Shown here one piece after another: positions 27,583 through 37,274 of a stretch of 64,000 nt of DNA. This DNA is from Serratia liquefaciens ATCC 27592 (GTDB lineage Bacteria > Pseudomonadota > Gammaproteobacteria > Enterobacterales > Enterobacteriaceae): the NCBI RefSeq assembly GCF_000422085.1, contig NC_021741.1, positions 4,526,001-4,590,000 of the forward strand, given 5' to 3'. Below the pieces are notes generated by a model. It worked only from the letters and a program-made list of their open reading frames with translations, did no database searches and was not told the DNA's origin. The position numbers were made by a program, and so were the translations under genes. Position 1 is the stretch's first letter. Every line of letters starts with the position of its first letter.

Positions 27583-29331
27583 ATGGCTGGACGAATTCCG
27601 CGCGTATTTATCAATGACTTGCTGGCTCGCACCGACATCGTCGATCTGATCGATGCCCGGGTAAAGCTCAAGAAGCAGGGCAAGAACTATCACGCGTGCT
27701 GTCCGTTCCACCACGAAAAAACGCCTTCATTTACGGTTAATGGCGAAAAGCAGTTTTACCACTGCTTTGGTTGTGGTGCGCACGGTAACGCCGTCGACTT
27801 TCTGATGAATTACGACAGGCTCGAGTTTGTCGAAACCATCGAAGAGCTGGCCACCATGCACGGACTGGAAGTGCCTTACGAGGCGGGTTCCGGACCGACG
27901 CAAATCGAACGCCATCAGCGTCAAAGCCTGTATCAACTGATGGAACAACTCAGCGCGTTCTATCAACAGTCACTGCATCAGTCCTCCGGCACGCCGGCGC
28001 GCAATTATCTGCAACAGCGCGGGCTGAGTGACGACGTTATCCGTCATTTCGCCATCGGTTTTGCACCTGCCGGTTGGGATAACGCATTAAAGCGTTTTGG
28101 TCGTGACGCCGAGTCACGCCTGGCATTGAACGATGCAGGCATGCTGGTGACTAACGATCAAGGACGCTCGTACGATCGTTTCCGTGAGCGCGTAATGTTC
28201 CCTATCCGCGACAAACGCGGGCGAGTGATCGCCTTTGGCGGACGCGTATTGGGTGACGGCATGCCGAAATACCTGAACTCACCGGAAACCGAAGTTTTCC
28301 ACAAAGGTCGTCAGCTGTACGGCCTGTATGAAGCGCAACAGAACCACCCTACCCCGCAGCGATTGCTGGTAGTGGAAGGCTATATGGACGTGGTGGCGCT
28401 GGCGCAATACGGCATCGATTATGCCGTCGCCTCGCTTGGCACCTCGACAACGGCCGAACATATTCAGCTGCTGTTCCGCGCCACCGACAACGTTGTCTGT
28501 TGCTATGACGGTGACAGAGCCGGTCGCGAAGCGGCATGGCGTGCACTGGAAACCGCGTTGCCCTATCTCAATGACGGGCGTCAACTGCGGTTTATGTTTT
28601 TGCCCGACGGCGAAGACCCGGACACATTGGTACGCAAAGAAGGCAAAGAGGCCTTCGAACAGCGAATGGAGCAGGCGCAGCCGCTTTCCACTTTCCTGTT
28701 CGAAACCCTGATGCCGCAGGTAGACCTGAGCAGCCCGGACGGCCGCGCCAAGCTGAGCACGCTGGCACTGCCGCTGATCACTCAGGTACCGGGCGAAACG
28801 TTGCGCTTGTACCTGCGCCAACAGCTCGGCAGCAAGCTGGGTTTGCTGGACGACAGCCAGTTGGACAAGCTGATGCCCAAGCAAGCCGAAAATGCGAATA
28901 CTTATCAGGCGCCCCAGCTAAAACGCACAACCATGCGTATACTGATAGGGTTACTGGTACAAAATCCGCAACTGGCTACACTTATCCCTTCGCTTGAGGG
29001 ATTGGAGCAGACCAAACAGGCGGGTTTGCCGCTGTTTGTCGAGCTGGTGCAGACCTGTCTGGCTCAGCCAGGGCTGACAACCGGCCAACTGTTGGAGCAG
29101 TATCGCGACAACAAATTGAGCCAACAGCTTGAAACCTTGGCAACATGGAACCATATGATCGTTGAGGATATGGTTGAACAGACTTTTTTGGATACTTTAG
29201 CCAGCCTGTACGACTCGGTACTGGAACAGCGGCTGGAGACATTGATCGCACAGGCCAGAACCCATGGCCTCAGCCCGGAAGAACGTGAAGAAGTCCGTTC
29301 TTTGAATCAGGTGCTGGCGAAGAAAAACTGA
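27583..29331 (+). CDS. dnaG: DNA primase
   Basis: Synthesises RNA primers for replication. 582 residues. The N-terminal CHC2 zinc finger uses Cys40, His43, Cys61 and Cys64 (CPFHHEKTPSF...HCFGCGAHG). The TOPRIM catalytic core has LLVVEGYMDVVAL (glutamate near 265) and CCYDGDRAGREAAWR (aspartates near 309-311). The C-terminal region is the helicase-interaction domain for DnaB. AGTAAGGGCTT precedes the ATG. It is the middle gene of the rpsU operon, with a 157-bp gap to rpoD. Confidence 0.98.
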   Translation: MAGRIPRVFINDLLARTDIVDLIDARVKLKKQGKNYHACCPFHHEKTPSFTVNGEKQFYHCFGCGAHGNAVDFLMNYDRLEFVETIEELATMHGLEVPYEAGSGPTQIERHQRQSLYQLMEQLSAFYQQSLHQSSGTPARNYLQQRGLSDDVIRHFAIGFAPAGWDNALKRFGRDAESRLALNDAGMLVTNDQGRSYDRFRERVMFPIRDKRGRVIAFGGRVLGDGMPKYLNSPETEVFHKGRQLYGLYEAQQNHPTPQRLLVVEGYMDVVALAQYGIDYAVASLGTSTTAEHIQLLFRATDNVVCCYDGDRAGREAAWRALETALPYLNDGRQLRFMFLPDGEDPDTLVRKEGKEAFEQRMEQAQPLSTFLFETLMPQVDLSSPDGRAKLSTLALPLITQVPGETLRLYLRQQLGSKLGLLDDSQLDKLMPKQAENANTYQAPQLKRTTMRILIGLLVQNPQLATLIPSLEGLEQTKQAGLPLFVELVQTCLAQPGLTTGQLLEQYRDNKLSQQLETLATWNHMIVEDMVEQTFLDTLASLYDSVLEQRLETLIAQARTHGLSPEEREEVRSLNQVLAKKN

Positions 29332-29488
29332 ATACCAAACGGCTTAAGTGCCGATAAATGCGAGGGCAGAGCCCTGCAATATGCCGCCACAGTGGGCCGC
29401 GGCAACAACAAAAACGCCCCAAATGCTATTGTTGGCGGTTTCGCCGACCGACACCAACCCAAATACTCTGAAGTGTGGATACCGTCTT

Positions 29489-31324
29489 ATGGAGCAAAAC
29501 CCGCAGTCACAGCTAAAGCTACTTGTCACCCGTGGTAAGGAGCAAGGCTATCTGACCTATGCTGAGGTCAATGACCATCTGCCGGAAGATATCGTCGACT
29601 CCGACCAGATCGAAGACATCATCCAGATGATTAACGACATGGGCATCCAGGTTCTGGAAGAAGCACCGGACGCCGACGACCTATTGCTTGCTGAAAACTC
29701 AAACAGCACGGACGAAGATGCGGAAGAAGCTGCCGCTCAGGTATTGTCCAGCGTTGAGTCTGAAATCGGCCGTACCACCGACCCGGTGCGCATGTACATG
29801 CGCGAAATGGGGACCGTTGAACTGCTGACGCGCGAAGGCGAAATCGACATCGCCAAGCGCATTGAAGACGGCATCAACCAGGTGCAGTGCTCGGTTGCCG
29901 AGTACCCGGAAGCCATTACCTATTTGCTGGAACAATACGATCGCGTCGAAGCGGGCGAAGCTCGCCTGTCCGATCTGATCACCGGCTTCGTCGATCCTAA
30001 TGCGGAAGAGGACATCGCCCCTACCGCTACCCACGTGGGTTCTGAGCTGTCTACCGAAGAGCAGAACGACGACGACGAAGAAGAAGATGAAGACGAAGAA
30101 GAAGACGACAACAGCATCGATCCTGAGCTGGCCCGTCAGAAATTCGCCGACCTGCGCGATCAGTACGAAGCGACTCGTGTCGTCATCAAAAAGAACGGCC
30201 GCAGCCACGCCAGCGCAGCAGAAGAAATTCTGAAGCTGTCTGAAGTGTTCAAGCAGTTCCGCTTGGTGCCAAAACAGTTCGACTTCCTGGTCAACAGCAT
30301 GCGTACCATGATGGACCGCGTTCGTACTCAAGAACGTATCATCATGAAGCTGTGCGTTGAACAGTGCAAAATGCCGAAGAAAAACTTCGTCACTCTGTTC
30401 GCCGGCAACGAAACCAGCACCACCTGGTTCGAAGCGGCGCTGGCAATGGCCAAGCCATGGTCAGAGAAGCTGAAAGACGTCGCCGAAGACGTGCAACGCA
30501 GCCTGCAGAAACTGCGTCAGATCGAAGAAGAGACCGGCTTGACCATCGAGCAGGTGAAGGACATCAACCGCCGCATGTCTATCGGTGAAGCGAAAGCCCG
30601 CCGTGCGAAGAAAGAGATGGTTGAAGCGAACTTGCGTCTGGTTATTTCTATCGCCAAGAAATACACCAACCGCGGCCTGCAGTTCCTGGATCTGATCCAG
30701 GAAGGCAACATCGGTCTGATGAAAGCGGTAGACAAGTTTGAATACCGTCGTGGTTATAAGTTCTCGACTTACGCCACCTGGTGGATCCGTCAGGCTATCA
30801 CCCGTTCTATCGCCGACCAGGCGCGTACCATCCGTATTCCGGTGCATATGATTGAGACCATCAACAAGCTCAACCGTATTTCGCGCCAGATGCTGCAAGA
30901 GATGGGCCGCGAACCGACGCCGGAAGAGCTGGCTGAACGCATGCTGATGCCGGAAGACAAAATCCGCAAAGTGCTGAAGATCGCCAAAGAGCCGATCTCC
31001 ATGGAAACGCCGATCGGTGATGATGAAGATTCACATCTGGGCGATTTCATCGAGGATACCACTCTCGAGCTGCCGCTGGATTCTGCCACCTCGGAAAGCC
31101 TGCGCTCCGCAACGCACGACGTATTGGCTGGCCTCACCGCCCGTGAAGCGAAAGTGCTGCGTATGCGTTTCGGCATCGATATGAACACTGACCATACGCT
31201 GGAAGAAGTGGGCAAACAGTTCGACGTTACCCGTGAGCGTATTCGTCAGATCGAAGCCAAAGCACTGCGTAAACTGCGCCACCCAAGCCGTTCCGAAGTG
31301 CTGCGCAGCTTCCTGGACGACTAA
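29489..31324 (+). CDS. rpoD: RNA polymerase primary sigma factor sigma-70
   Basis: 611 residues, housekeeping sigma factor. Region 1.1 is at the N-terminus ([20 protein letters not shown]), region 1.2 at about 95-130, and the large non-conserved insert contains a very acidic run at 191-207 typical of enterobacterial RpoD. Regions 2.1-2.4 are in the [20 protein letters not shown]...[13 protein letters not shown] stretch, and region 4.2 ([20 protein letters not shown]) recognises the -35 element. The frame is open from 29348, but ATG 29489 gives the E. coli-like start. It closes the operon at a strong terminator. Confidence 0.99.
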   Translation: MEQNPQSQLKLLVTRGKEQGYLTYAEVNDHLPEDIVDSDQIEDIIQMINDMGIQVLEEAPDADDLLLAENSNSTDEDAEEAAAQVLSSVESEIGRTTDPVRMYMREMGTVELLTREGEIDIAKRIEDGINQVQCSVAEYPEAITYLLEQYDRVEAGEARLSDLITGFVDPNAEEDIAPTATHVGSELSTEEQNDDDEEEDEDEEEDDNSIDPELARQKFADLRDQYEATRVVIKKNGRSHASAAEEILKLSEVFKQFRLVPKQFDFLVNSMRTMMDRVRTQERIIMKLCVEQCKMPKKNFVTLFAGNETSTTWFEAALAMAKPWSEKLKDVAEDVQRSLQKLRQIEEETGLTIEQVKDINRRMSIGEAKARRAKKEMVEANLRLVISIAKKYTNRGLQFLDLIQEGNIGLMKAVDKFEYRRGYKFSTYATWWIRQAITRSIADQARTIRIPVHMIETINKLNRISRQMLQEMGREPTPEELAERMLMPEDKIRKVLKIAKEPISMETPIGDDEDSHLGDFIEDTTLELPLDSATSESLRSATHDVLAGLTAREAKVLRMRFGIDMNTDHTLEEVGKQFDVTRERIRQIEAKALRKLRHPSRSEVLRSFLDD

Positions 31325-31339
31325 GGTTCAGCTGTTGAC

Positions 31340-31368
31340 AAAAAACCCCGGCTCGCCGGGGTTTTTTA
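31340..31368. terminator. Bidirectional terminator after rpoD
   Basis: AAAAAA-CCCCGGC-TC-GCCGGGG-TTTTTT is a perfect 7-bp GC stem with A and T tracts. It separates convergent rpoD and the SnoaL-like gene. Confidence 0.95.
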
Positions 31369-31372
31369 TTGC

Positions 31373-31825
31373 CTAAAACATGCTGTTGCCGCTGGCGGTT
31401 TTCTCCGGCACCGGTTGGGTTACGTCCCAGTGCTCCACGATTTTGCCTGCGTCATCAAGCCGGAAAATATCGATAATCGCGGCCGTCTTGCCCTTTTCTC
31501 GTCCGCTAGTCTCTACGTGCAAAATCACATAGTTGCCGTCGACAAATGCCTGTTTGATTTCGCTGTGAGAATCGGGGTAACGCGCTTTGAGCAGCTCGAC
31601 AAACTTGCGGAACCCTTCCACCCCATCCTGCGCATTGGGATTGTGCTGTTTGTACTCATCACCCAGAAAGGGCCGTGCCGCGGCAAAATCCTTGTTATTT
31701 AGCCCCTGCTGATAAAACTCCAGCACGTTATTTTTGTTCTTCAGTTCCTGCACGCTGCTGCCCGCATGGGCAGCACCGGTCGCCAACAGCAGAGCTACTA
31801 ATGCCGCTTTAATCATCGCTTTCAT
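31373..31825 (-). CDS. Secreted SnoaL/NTF2-like protein
   Basis: 150 residues. The N-terminal signal peptide (hydrophobic AALVALLLATGAAHAG, cleavage near residue 21) is followed by an NTF2/SnoaL-like cone fold: VLEFYQQGLNNKDFAAARPFLGDEYKQHNP, FRKFVELLKARYPDSH, and IDIFRLDDAGKIVEHWDV at the end, where the HWD is characteristic of SnoaL-like proteins. Such proteins include polyketide cyclases and many of unknown function; no enzyme activity can be assigned. GAGGGAGTTGCGGG precedes the ATG. It is co-directional with mug but separated by the terminator from rpoD. Confidence 0.85.
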   Translation of the reverse strand: MKAMIKAALVALLLATGAAHAGSSVQELKNKNNVLEFYQQGLNNKDFAAARPFLGDEYKQHNPNAQDGVEGFRKFVELLKARYPDSHSEIKQAFVDGNYVILHVETSGREKGKTAAIIDIFRLDDAGKIVEHWDVTQPVPEKTASGNSMF

Positions 31826-31844
31826 CCCGCAACTCCCTCTCAGA

Positions 31845-32333
31845 TTATTTCAATGCCAGAAACAGCTCGCGATAACTCTCTGTAAGCTGCTCCAGCGTGG
31901 CACGATTCAATCCGCTGGGGTTCGGCAATACCCAAACCTCAGTTTTGCCGATCGTCATCTCCTGACGGCCCCAAGCTACATTTTTTACCCCAAAGGCGCT
32001 GCTGAACGCCTGCTTGCCCAAAACAGCCAATGCGCGCGGCTGGTAGCGCAAGATTTTTTCTTTTAGCTCCTCGCCGCCGCTGAGCAATTCGTCACGCGTC
32101 ACTTCGCTGGCCGCGACCGTTGGCCGTGCCACCAGCGCGGTGATGCCGCAGCCGGTATCCTGCAGCTGTTGCCACTGTTCGGGCGCCAGTTGACGTTCGG
32201 TAAAGCCGGCCTGATGCACCACCTTCCAGAAGCGGTTGCTGCCGTTGGCAAAAGGGTAGCCTTGGTGGGCGGAGGAGAGGCCGGGGTTGATGCCGCAAAA
32301 CACCACCCGCAGGTTTGGCGCCAGGAGTTCCAT
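31845..32333 (-). CDS. mug: G/U mismatch-specific DNA glycosylase Mug
   Basis: Removes uracil and ethenocytosine from mispairs with guanine. 162 residues. The catalytic asparagine is Asn16 in [10 protein letters not shown], and the second family motif NPSGLNR (about 140-146) inserts into the DNA base stack. Sequence similarity to E. coli Mug runs along the whole length. The start MELLAPNLR is slightly shorter than in E. coli. It lies between rpoD and the isoleucine tRNA, the E. coli order. The ribosome site is weak. Confidence 0.95.
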   Translation of the reverse strand: MELLAPNLRVVFCGINPGLSSAHQGYPFANGSNRFWKVVHQAGFTERQLAPEQWQQLQDTGCGITALVARPTVAASEVTRDELLSGGEELKEKILRYQPRALAVLGKQAFSSAFGVKNVAWGRQEMTIGKTEVWVLPNPSGLNRATLEQLTESYRELFLALK

Positions 32334-32441
32334 AGGGGTCGGGAGTCCATTAAAGGGGATTTACAGCGGTTATCGCAAAATCCGCCAGTAATTACAACAG
32401 GCTAGAACTGCGCATAAAAGCAACATACGGATGGTTAACTG

Positions 32442-32471
32442 TAGACCTGCGTCGAAGGATTGCCGTATAAT
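32442..32471 (+). promoter_or_regulatory. Promoter of the tRNA-Ile2 gene
   Basis: TAGACC, an 18-bp spacer and a perfect TATAAT end 10 bp before the tRNA 5' end. The GC-rich CTCGCCGCT that follows resembles a stringent discriminator. Confidence 0.6.
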
Positions 32472-32481
32472 CTCGCCGCTT

Positions 32482-32558
32482 GGCCCCTTAGCTCAGTTGG
32501 TTAGAGCACGCGACTCATAATCGCTTGGTCACTGGTTCAAGTCCAGTAGGGGCCACCA
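32482..32558 (+). tRNA. ileX: tRNA-Ile2 with CAU anticodon (lysidine-modified)
   Basis: 77 nt with encoded CCA. The acceptor stem GGCCCCT/AGGGGCC and T stem ACTGG/CCAGT are perfect. The anticodon loop is CTCATAA with CAT at 32516-32518. The body matches E. coli tRNA-Ile2 rather than a methionine tRNA, so TilS should convert C34 to lysidine for AUA decoding. Position downstream of mug matches E. coli ileX. The first anticodon-stem pair is C27-U43, a mismatch, where my recollection of E. coli has G-U. Confidence 0.95.
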
Positions 32559-32565
32559 AATTCAG

Positions 32566-32602
32566 AAGGGCTTAGACAGGAAACTGACTAAGTCCTTTTT
32601 TG
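32566..32602 (+). terminator. Terminator after tRNA-Ile2
   Basis: GGGCTTAG...CTAAGTCC form an 8-bp stem with one G-U pair, followed by TTTTTTGTTTT, just after the tRNA. The remaining ~145 bp to the DUF3999 locus holds nothing recognisable. Confidence 0.85.
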
Positions 32603-32749
32603 TTTTGTGGTTTCAGAAAAAAATAATCGGCGAAATAGGCTTCAGACTTGCGCCAGATAAATCGCCAGAGAGTAACGCTCGTTCCACATCACTCTCTGGA
32701 GGTTAATTAACATTGAAATTCGCCATTTAAAAATGGGCGAACCATCTCC

Positions 32750-34141
32750 TTACTCAGGTGTATGCCGTACCTCTTTCCACACCTGCAAGGCGAGCAACAG
32801 CAGCGCCCCGGCCCCAAACACTAACAGTAACCAAAGCAGGCCTTTTTTCCACGCGCTGATAACCTCACTGGCATCCATCGCATTCAAACGCTCGTTTCCC
32901 CCCAGAATGACCCTGGATTGAAACCCCACCAATGGCAGCTCATTAACAGACACTGATTTTCGTAATGCAGCAGGGATCAACTCATCTAACGAGATAGCCT
33001 GATGCTGAGCCGCTTTATTTCCCCACGCCAGCAGGAAAGGAGGCGTTCCTTGAGCATTGAAAATTATCGTTTTTCTGTCTCGTTCCGCTACAACCTCTGG
33101 CATATGATCATTCCATTGTTGGTTGATCCCCTTCAAGCGGATGCCTTGCACCAACAAATCCTTCAGTGGGATCGCTTCAGCAGTGCGATCATTCACCGAG
33201 TAAACGACCCGCTTAACCAAAGGCTGCCAACGGTCATTCGCTTTACTACGGTATTCAATCTCAAGTGGTAATACAGTATTGCTTTGTGTAGGCCGCACGC
33301 TGATATTGTTAAGCGGTTGAGGATTTGACCAGGTATATTCAGCTTCGCTCGTCGAAATGGCTTTCGAGCTGAACGGCAAGGTGATCCTTTGTTGATCCGT
33401 TCGATGAGAAGCAGCAATCCCCTCCGCGGAAAGGATTTTCAGGCCCGGAGCCATTTGATCATCGTTGAACACCAATAATAAGTAACGAATTTGGGAATAA
33501 TACCTGCCATTATCAAGATCAATAGTATTCAGCAACAGCCGATCGGTACTGGATACTAAATCCATCAAAGGCGCATCATCAACACCACTCATCCATTCAT
33601 TTAAATCATGGCTGTACATAATGCTCACACGTGACTGCCAATTTTCAGGCTGACGCTCCCAGGTCAGCTTTAACTGGGTAAGGGATGGACTGCTACCATC
33701 GTACTGAGGCACCTCCAACAAATAGGCGTTACCCATTTGTTGGTCGCTATCAATCGGCAATATAATTTCTACCCCCCGGCCGATTTTAACGAAATTACCT
33801 CTTGCTCCAGCAGAGTCGTCTTTTTACTCTTCATCGGAAACAGCCTAAGAGAGTAAGTCTGACTGTCACTCTGAGTAATTGTATTCGCTGTCAGCGCAAA
33901 CGCTACTGATTGCCCCTGGCTATTGAACACCCGAACGTCACGCATATCCGGCCACACCGTTTCGGTATAAACCGCCTCTGGCAGTTCAATTCGGAAAAAC
34001 GGATCCCGACTTTCGGTCGTTAACGGCAAACCATATGCGAAATCTTGAGTTTTTTCGCTAATCGGGCTCTGTTGAGCCTGTGCCGTCCCGGCCAGGCAAA
34101 AAAAAAACACAAAATAACCGGCTAGTTATTTTTATATTCAT
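32750..34141 (-). pseudogene. DUF3999 family protein, disrupted by two homopolymer frameshifts
   Basis: Three frames together encode one DUF3999 protein of about 463 residues. ATG 34141 overlaps the DUF2339 stop (ATGA) and begins a good signal peptide, but a T10 run (34098-34107, coding strand) shifts the frame; nine Ts would give FFCLAGTAQA with an AQA cleavage site. The middle part (34097-33772) ends at TAG after SLKSAGG, where a G6 run (33772-33777) lacks one G; seven Gs would continue as SAGGVEIILPID. The rest runs to 32750. Residues near LKLTWERQPENW...SHDLNEW recall a discoidin-like fold, and the C-terminus has one membrane helix (LLWLLLVFGAGALLLLAL). As read, no full protein is made without slippage; sequencing error is also possible. 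Confidence 0.85.
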
Positions 34142-36957
34142 ACATTCCCTCGCTCACTATCCATATTGAATCCCTTCTTGTTCTTCGTTTTTGGGGGAAG
34201 TGGAGAAAAATATCCCACGATCAAAACCAGTATCGCTACACCGATAAACGAAACCGCACGAGCCAATCCCCCGTGCTGCGCACTGTCCACAAAGATCAGT
34301 TTAAGGATAACAACACCTAACAAACCGGCCCCACTGAACCACACCTCACGCCGTTGATGGCGAGTTGACCACAGCATAGTAATCAACGCAGCTAGCATCC
34401 AGATTAACGAGAACGATGTCTGAACCAGGTGAGAAGCCCAGAGTGCATCCCCCCGCCAGGCAATTTTTGCGTAAAAAGCCAATATCCGAAGCAGTATGCC
34501 ATTACCCCACCAAAACAAAACGGCAACGATAAATAGCAACAGTGCAAGCCTCATTCTGGAACGGTATTGGGGGAATTCCGTACGGACAAACATCCCTTGG
34601 GTGACCATTGCCAAAAACGCGAAACCAGCTCCTTCCTCTAATGGATTTAACAAAGGTAAATACAGCCAATCGGCACTAACACCATCAGACATGTTGCCTA
34701 TAAACAAGAACAAGAGGGTTAATATGATTAGTGGGGCAAGGGCAATACCGCCATAAAGTCGCCGGTGTGCTACAAACGGCCAATATTGTCTGCGAAGCGC
34801 GCTATGTGTGGCCAAAATGATCAGTGAGATAACGCTCACCTGCAGGCCAAAACGCCATTCATCCATTCCCCATGGCAAACGCGCAGTACGCCAAAATACC
34901 TCATAACCCAGAGCTAACAACACCATCCAGAACAGCGAAAGATGCAAACCTTGCTCCAGATAAGGTAACCGCAAGGAACTGGCATCCCGTTTCAACAACC
35001 AATACGCCAATGGCAAGGCCATCAGCCATACAAGGTTTAACCAACCGGACGCCAACAATGAATCCCAAGACCTCATTTGGAAAAACAACGTGGCCAACAT
35101 TGCTGGCCACAGCAGCCAGACGTTGTAGCCCAATTCAAACCACGCCATTCTTTGCGCCGCGTAACGCCAAGCCGCCACAGATAACGTCACTAATACCAAT
35201 GCCAGGAGAGCAGTTTGATCGGCTACCAAGAGCAAGCGTGCGACAAAACCCAAAAGACAGACTAACCAGAGACAGATCCCTCCGAACAGGAAAATCCAGC
35301 TGATACTCGATCCGACTTCTGCTGCCGACTCCCATTCACGCCAAATAAATGCCACTACGAGCCAGGTGAAGGCTAATACAGCGAATACCAGGGTGAAGGA
35401 CAGTGTCGACACGCCGGCATGACAAGCTACTACAGCAGAAGCCAACGCCAGTACCAATAATCCGGAACCACTGAGGCTTACGCGGATTTGCTGCTGCATA
35501 CGGCCGAGCCATAGAATTCCAACCCCTTCCAAAGCCCAGGCCATTGATGTCCATTGCGCTGACAACGCTAGTGGGATAGCCAGTGTGGTAAACACACACC
35601 CCAACGCTAACCAAGAAATCGCCAACACCTTTCCTGTAGATAAATGGCGTTTCAATGCAACCCAAGCCAGAAGCAAATATAATAAACCAAAGCCAAGCGC
35701 AGAAAATGCCGGGCCAAACTCCCACTGGCGAGTGATCCAATACTGAATACCAAAACCTATCAGCGGTGTGCCAAACAACAGCACACTATCAATAACCATC
35801 TCGTCTTTGTCAGATAATTTTGAGCGTAGGGCTAAAGCAAGGCAAAGCACGCCAAAAATCATAATATTGGCAATTAGGAGAAGTTGACACACCAGATAAT
35901 ATTCATGAGAGTAATGATTAACACCCCGAACCCCGGCAATGCCAAATGTGAAAATAAAACCCAGAAGGTTAAGCGGCCGCCAAGACTGCCAAATGCTGAT
36001 GGCTAAAATACCCAGTGAGAGCAACAAATAATAAGAGAATAGCGCGACATAATTTGCACTACCGGTGGAAAGCAGCAGAGGTGAAAGATAGCCACCAAAA
36101 CTGGCAAGTATCGCTAGGCTAGGTGCGCGTTGTAATACAGCTAAACCCACGCTAGCAGCGCAGATGACCAACATCAGCCCAAACGCCAACATATGCGGCA
36201 AAAGCTGGTAAAGCCGAAATGCGCCAAACACGGTGATATAGAGGGTCCCAATGGCTCCCCCTTGCAAGATCAACGCATACAAGTTTCGTTTAAGACGTAG
36301 GCGCCAACCAAACCATAGTAGTATCCCGCTTGTCGCGGCTGCCCCTATCAGTCTGAACTCTATGGGTAACATGTCTCGTTCAACGGTGTATTTCAGCAAA
36401 TAAGCCACCCCAAAGAACAGCAGCATGATCCCTAGTTTTGCTAGCGGATTACCCTGCATGAACCAAGTAAATAGCCCACCGAACAAACGGTCTTTTATCT
36501 CCTCATAGTTATCAACCTTAGGTGTTGACTCTATTGGCTTTGACTGAAGCCAAGCTGTGGTCTGAGCTTCAGGCTCATCAAGGATCTGAATTGGCTTTGA
36601 CTGAAGCCAGGATGCGGTCTGAGCTTCAGGTTCAATACGTTCCTGACCAGTCGGAAGAGATATTTTTTGTACTGCAATACCTACATCAGCAATGGCACCT
36701 GGAGTCTTCGGCATAACATAATCCGTTTTCTCCGCCGACACAGGGTGATTCAAAGGTGCTCCGTCCGGTCGTAGGTGCTCAGTTTTGGCGCTTGTGAAGC
36801 AATCTACCTGCTGTCGTAGTTCGGTTACGGTGAGTGTCAGTTGCTCTATGTCATATTGGTTACGCTTGCCTCGTCCCAGCGATATAACCACCGAAATAGG
36901 CAAGACTATCAGACACAATAACAACGCCAACCCCGCGATAAAAACCAATCCATCCAT
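34138..36957 (-). CDS. DUF2339 polytopic membrane protein
   Basis: 939 residues of a conserved family of unknown function. A membrane anchor at the very N-terminus (LVFIAGLALLLCLIVLPISVVI) is followed by a short heptad-like helix (YDIEQLTLTVTELRQQV), a linker to about 160, and then a very long run of hydrophobic segments, likely more than 20 helices. The linker contains a 19-residue tandem duplication (EPEAQTASWLQSKPI, EPEAQTTAWLQSKPI). AAAGG precedes the ATG. It overlaps DUF3999 by 4 bp, the recurrent partner. Base use is visibly more AT-rich than in flanking core genes. An envelope function is a guess. Confidence 0.85.
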   Translation of the reverse strand: MDGLVFIAGLALLLCLIVLPISVVISLGRGKRNQYDIEQLTLTVTELRQQVDCFTSAKTEHLRPDGAPLNHPVSAEKTDYVMPKTPGAIADVGIAVQKISLPTGQERIEPEAQTASWLQSKPIQILDEPEAQTTAWLQSKPIESTPKVDNYEEIKDRLFGGLFTWFMQGNPLAKLGIMLLFFGVAYLLKYTVERDMLPIEFRLIGAAATSGILLWFGWRLRLKRNLYALILQGGAIGTLYITVFGAFRLYQLLPHMLAFGLMLVICAASVGLAVLQRAPSLAILASFGGYLSPLLLSTGSANYVALFSYYLLLSLGILAISIWQSWRPLNLLGFIFTFGIAGVRGVNHYSHEYYLVCQLLLIANIMIFGVLCLALALRSKLSDKDEMVIDSVLLFGTPLIGFGIQYWITRQWEFGPAFSALGFGLLYLLLAWVALKRHLSTGKVLAISWLALGCVFTTLAIPLALSAQWTSMAWALEGVGILWLGRMQQQIRVSLSGSGLLVLALASAVVACHAGVSTLSFTLVFAVLAFTWLVVAFIWREWESAAEVGSSISWIFLFGGICLWLVCLLGFVARLLLVADQTALLALVLVTLSVAAWRYAAQRMAWFELGYNVWLLWPAMLATLFFQMRSWDSLLASGWLNLVWLMALPLAYWLLKRDASSLRLPYLEQGLHLSLFWMVLLALGYEVFWRTARLPWGMDEWRFGLQVSVISLIILATHSALRRQYWPFVAHRRLYGGIALAPLIILTLLFLFIGNMSDGVSADWLYLPLLNPLEEGAGFAFLAMVTQGMFVRTEFPQYRSRMRLALLLFIVAVLFWWGNGILLRILAFYAKIAWRGDALWASHLVQTSFSLIWMLAALITMLWSTRHQRREVWFSGAGLLGVVILKLIFVDSAQHGGLARAVSFIGVAILVLIVGYFSPLPPKTKNKKGFNMDSERGNV
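36533..36640. repeat. 57-bp tandem duplication inside the DUF2339 gene
   Basis: ATTGGCTTTGACTGAAGCCA starts at 36533 and again at 36590, and both copies continue with AGCTTCAGG. The period of 57 bp equals 19 codons, so the frame is kept. A few substitutions separate the copies. Confidence 0.9.
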
Positions 36958-37274
36958 GGCACGGCCTTTAACTTATCTATTGTGACAACACTCTTACATC
37001 AAAAAATGACTCGCAACAACGGCTCGATAAAACTCTTGGCATGTAGATCAATATTTATTTTAATTAAGTATTATTTCATGCTCTGCTAGTACATATTTTT
37101 TGATCTATAAAATCTTATCAATTCGCTTCTCATTCAATACAACAACCAAGATGAGCAGAAATCACTATTCACATAAAGTAATGGATAAAAAACAGAGACA
37201 CTGGAATAAAACTCACCTTTAACTCCGTTTCACTCAATAATATCCCCAGCTAATTCCATGCTAAAAATAGAGAT
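36958..37274. other. AT-rich intergenic stretch without a recognised gene
   Basis: About 317 bp, conspicuously AT-rich (for example TATTTATTTTAATTAAGTAT around 37050). It should hold the promoter of the DUF2339/DUF3999 operon on the minus strand. Only tiny ORFs occur (23 codons from 37151). No tRNA-end duplication or repeat was seen that would mark an island boundary. Confidence 0.6.

Noticed and set aside
34098..34107. Treating the 113-codon frame starting at GTG 34110 as a stand-alone gene
   Set aside because: Its start lies inside a signal peptide whose first half is in another frame, and a stop lies seven codons upstream; the combined reading from ATG 34141 explains the data better.
37151..37222. 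23-codon plus-strand ORF in the AT-rich gap
   Set aside because: Too short, no ribosome site and no similarity that I can recognise.
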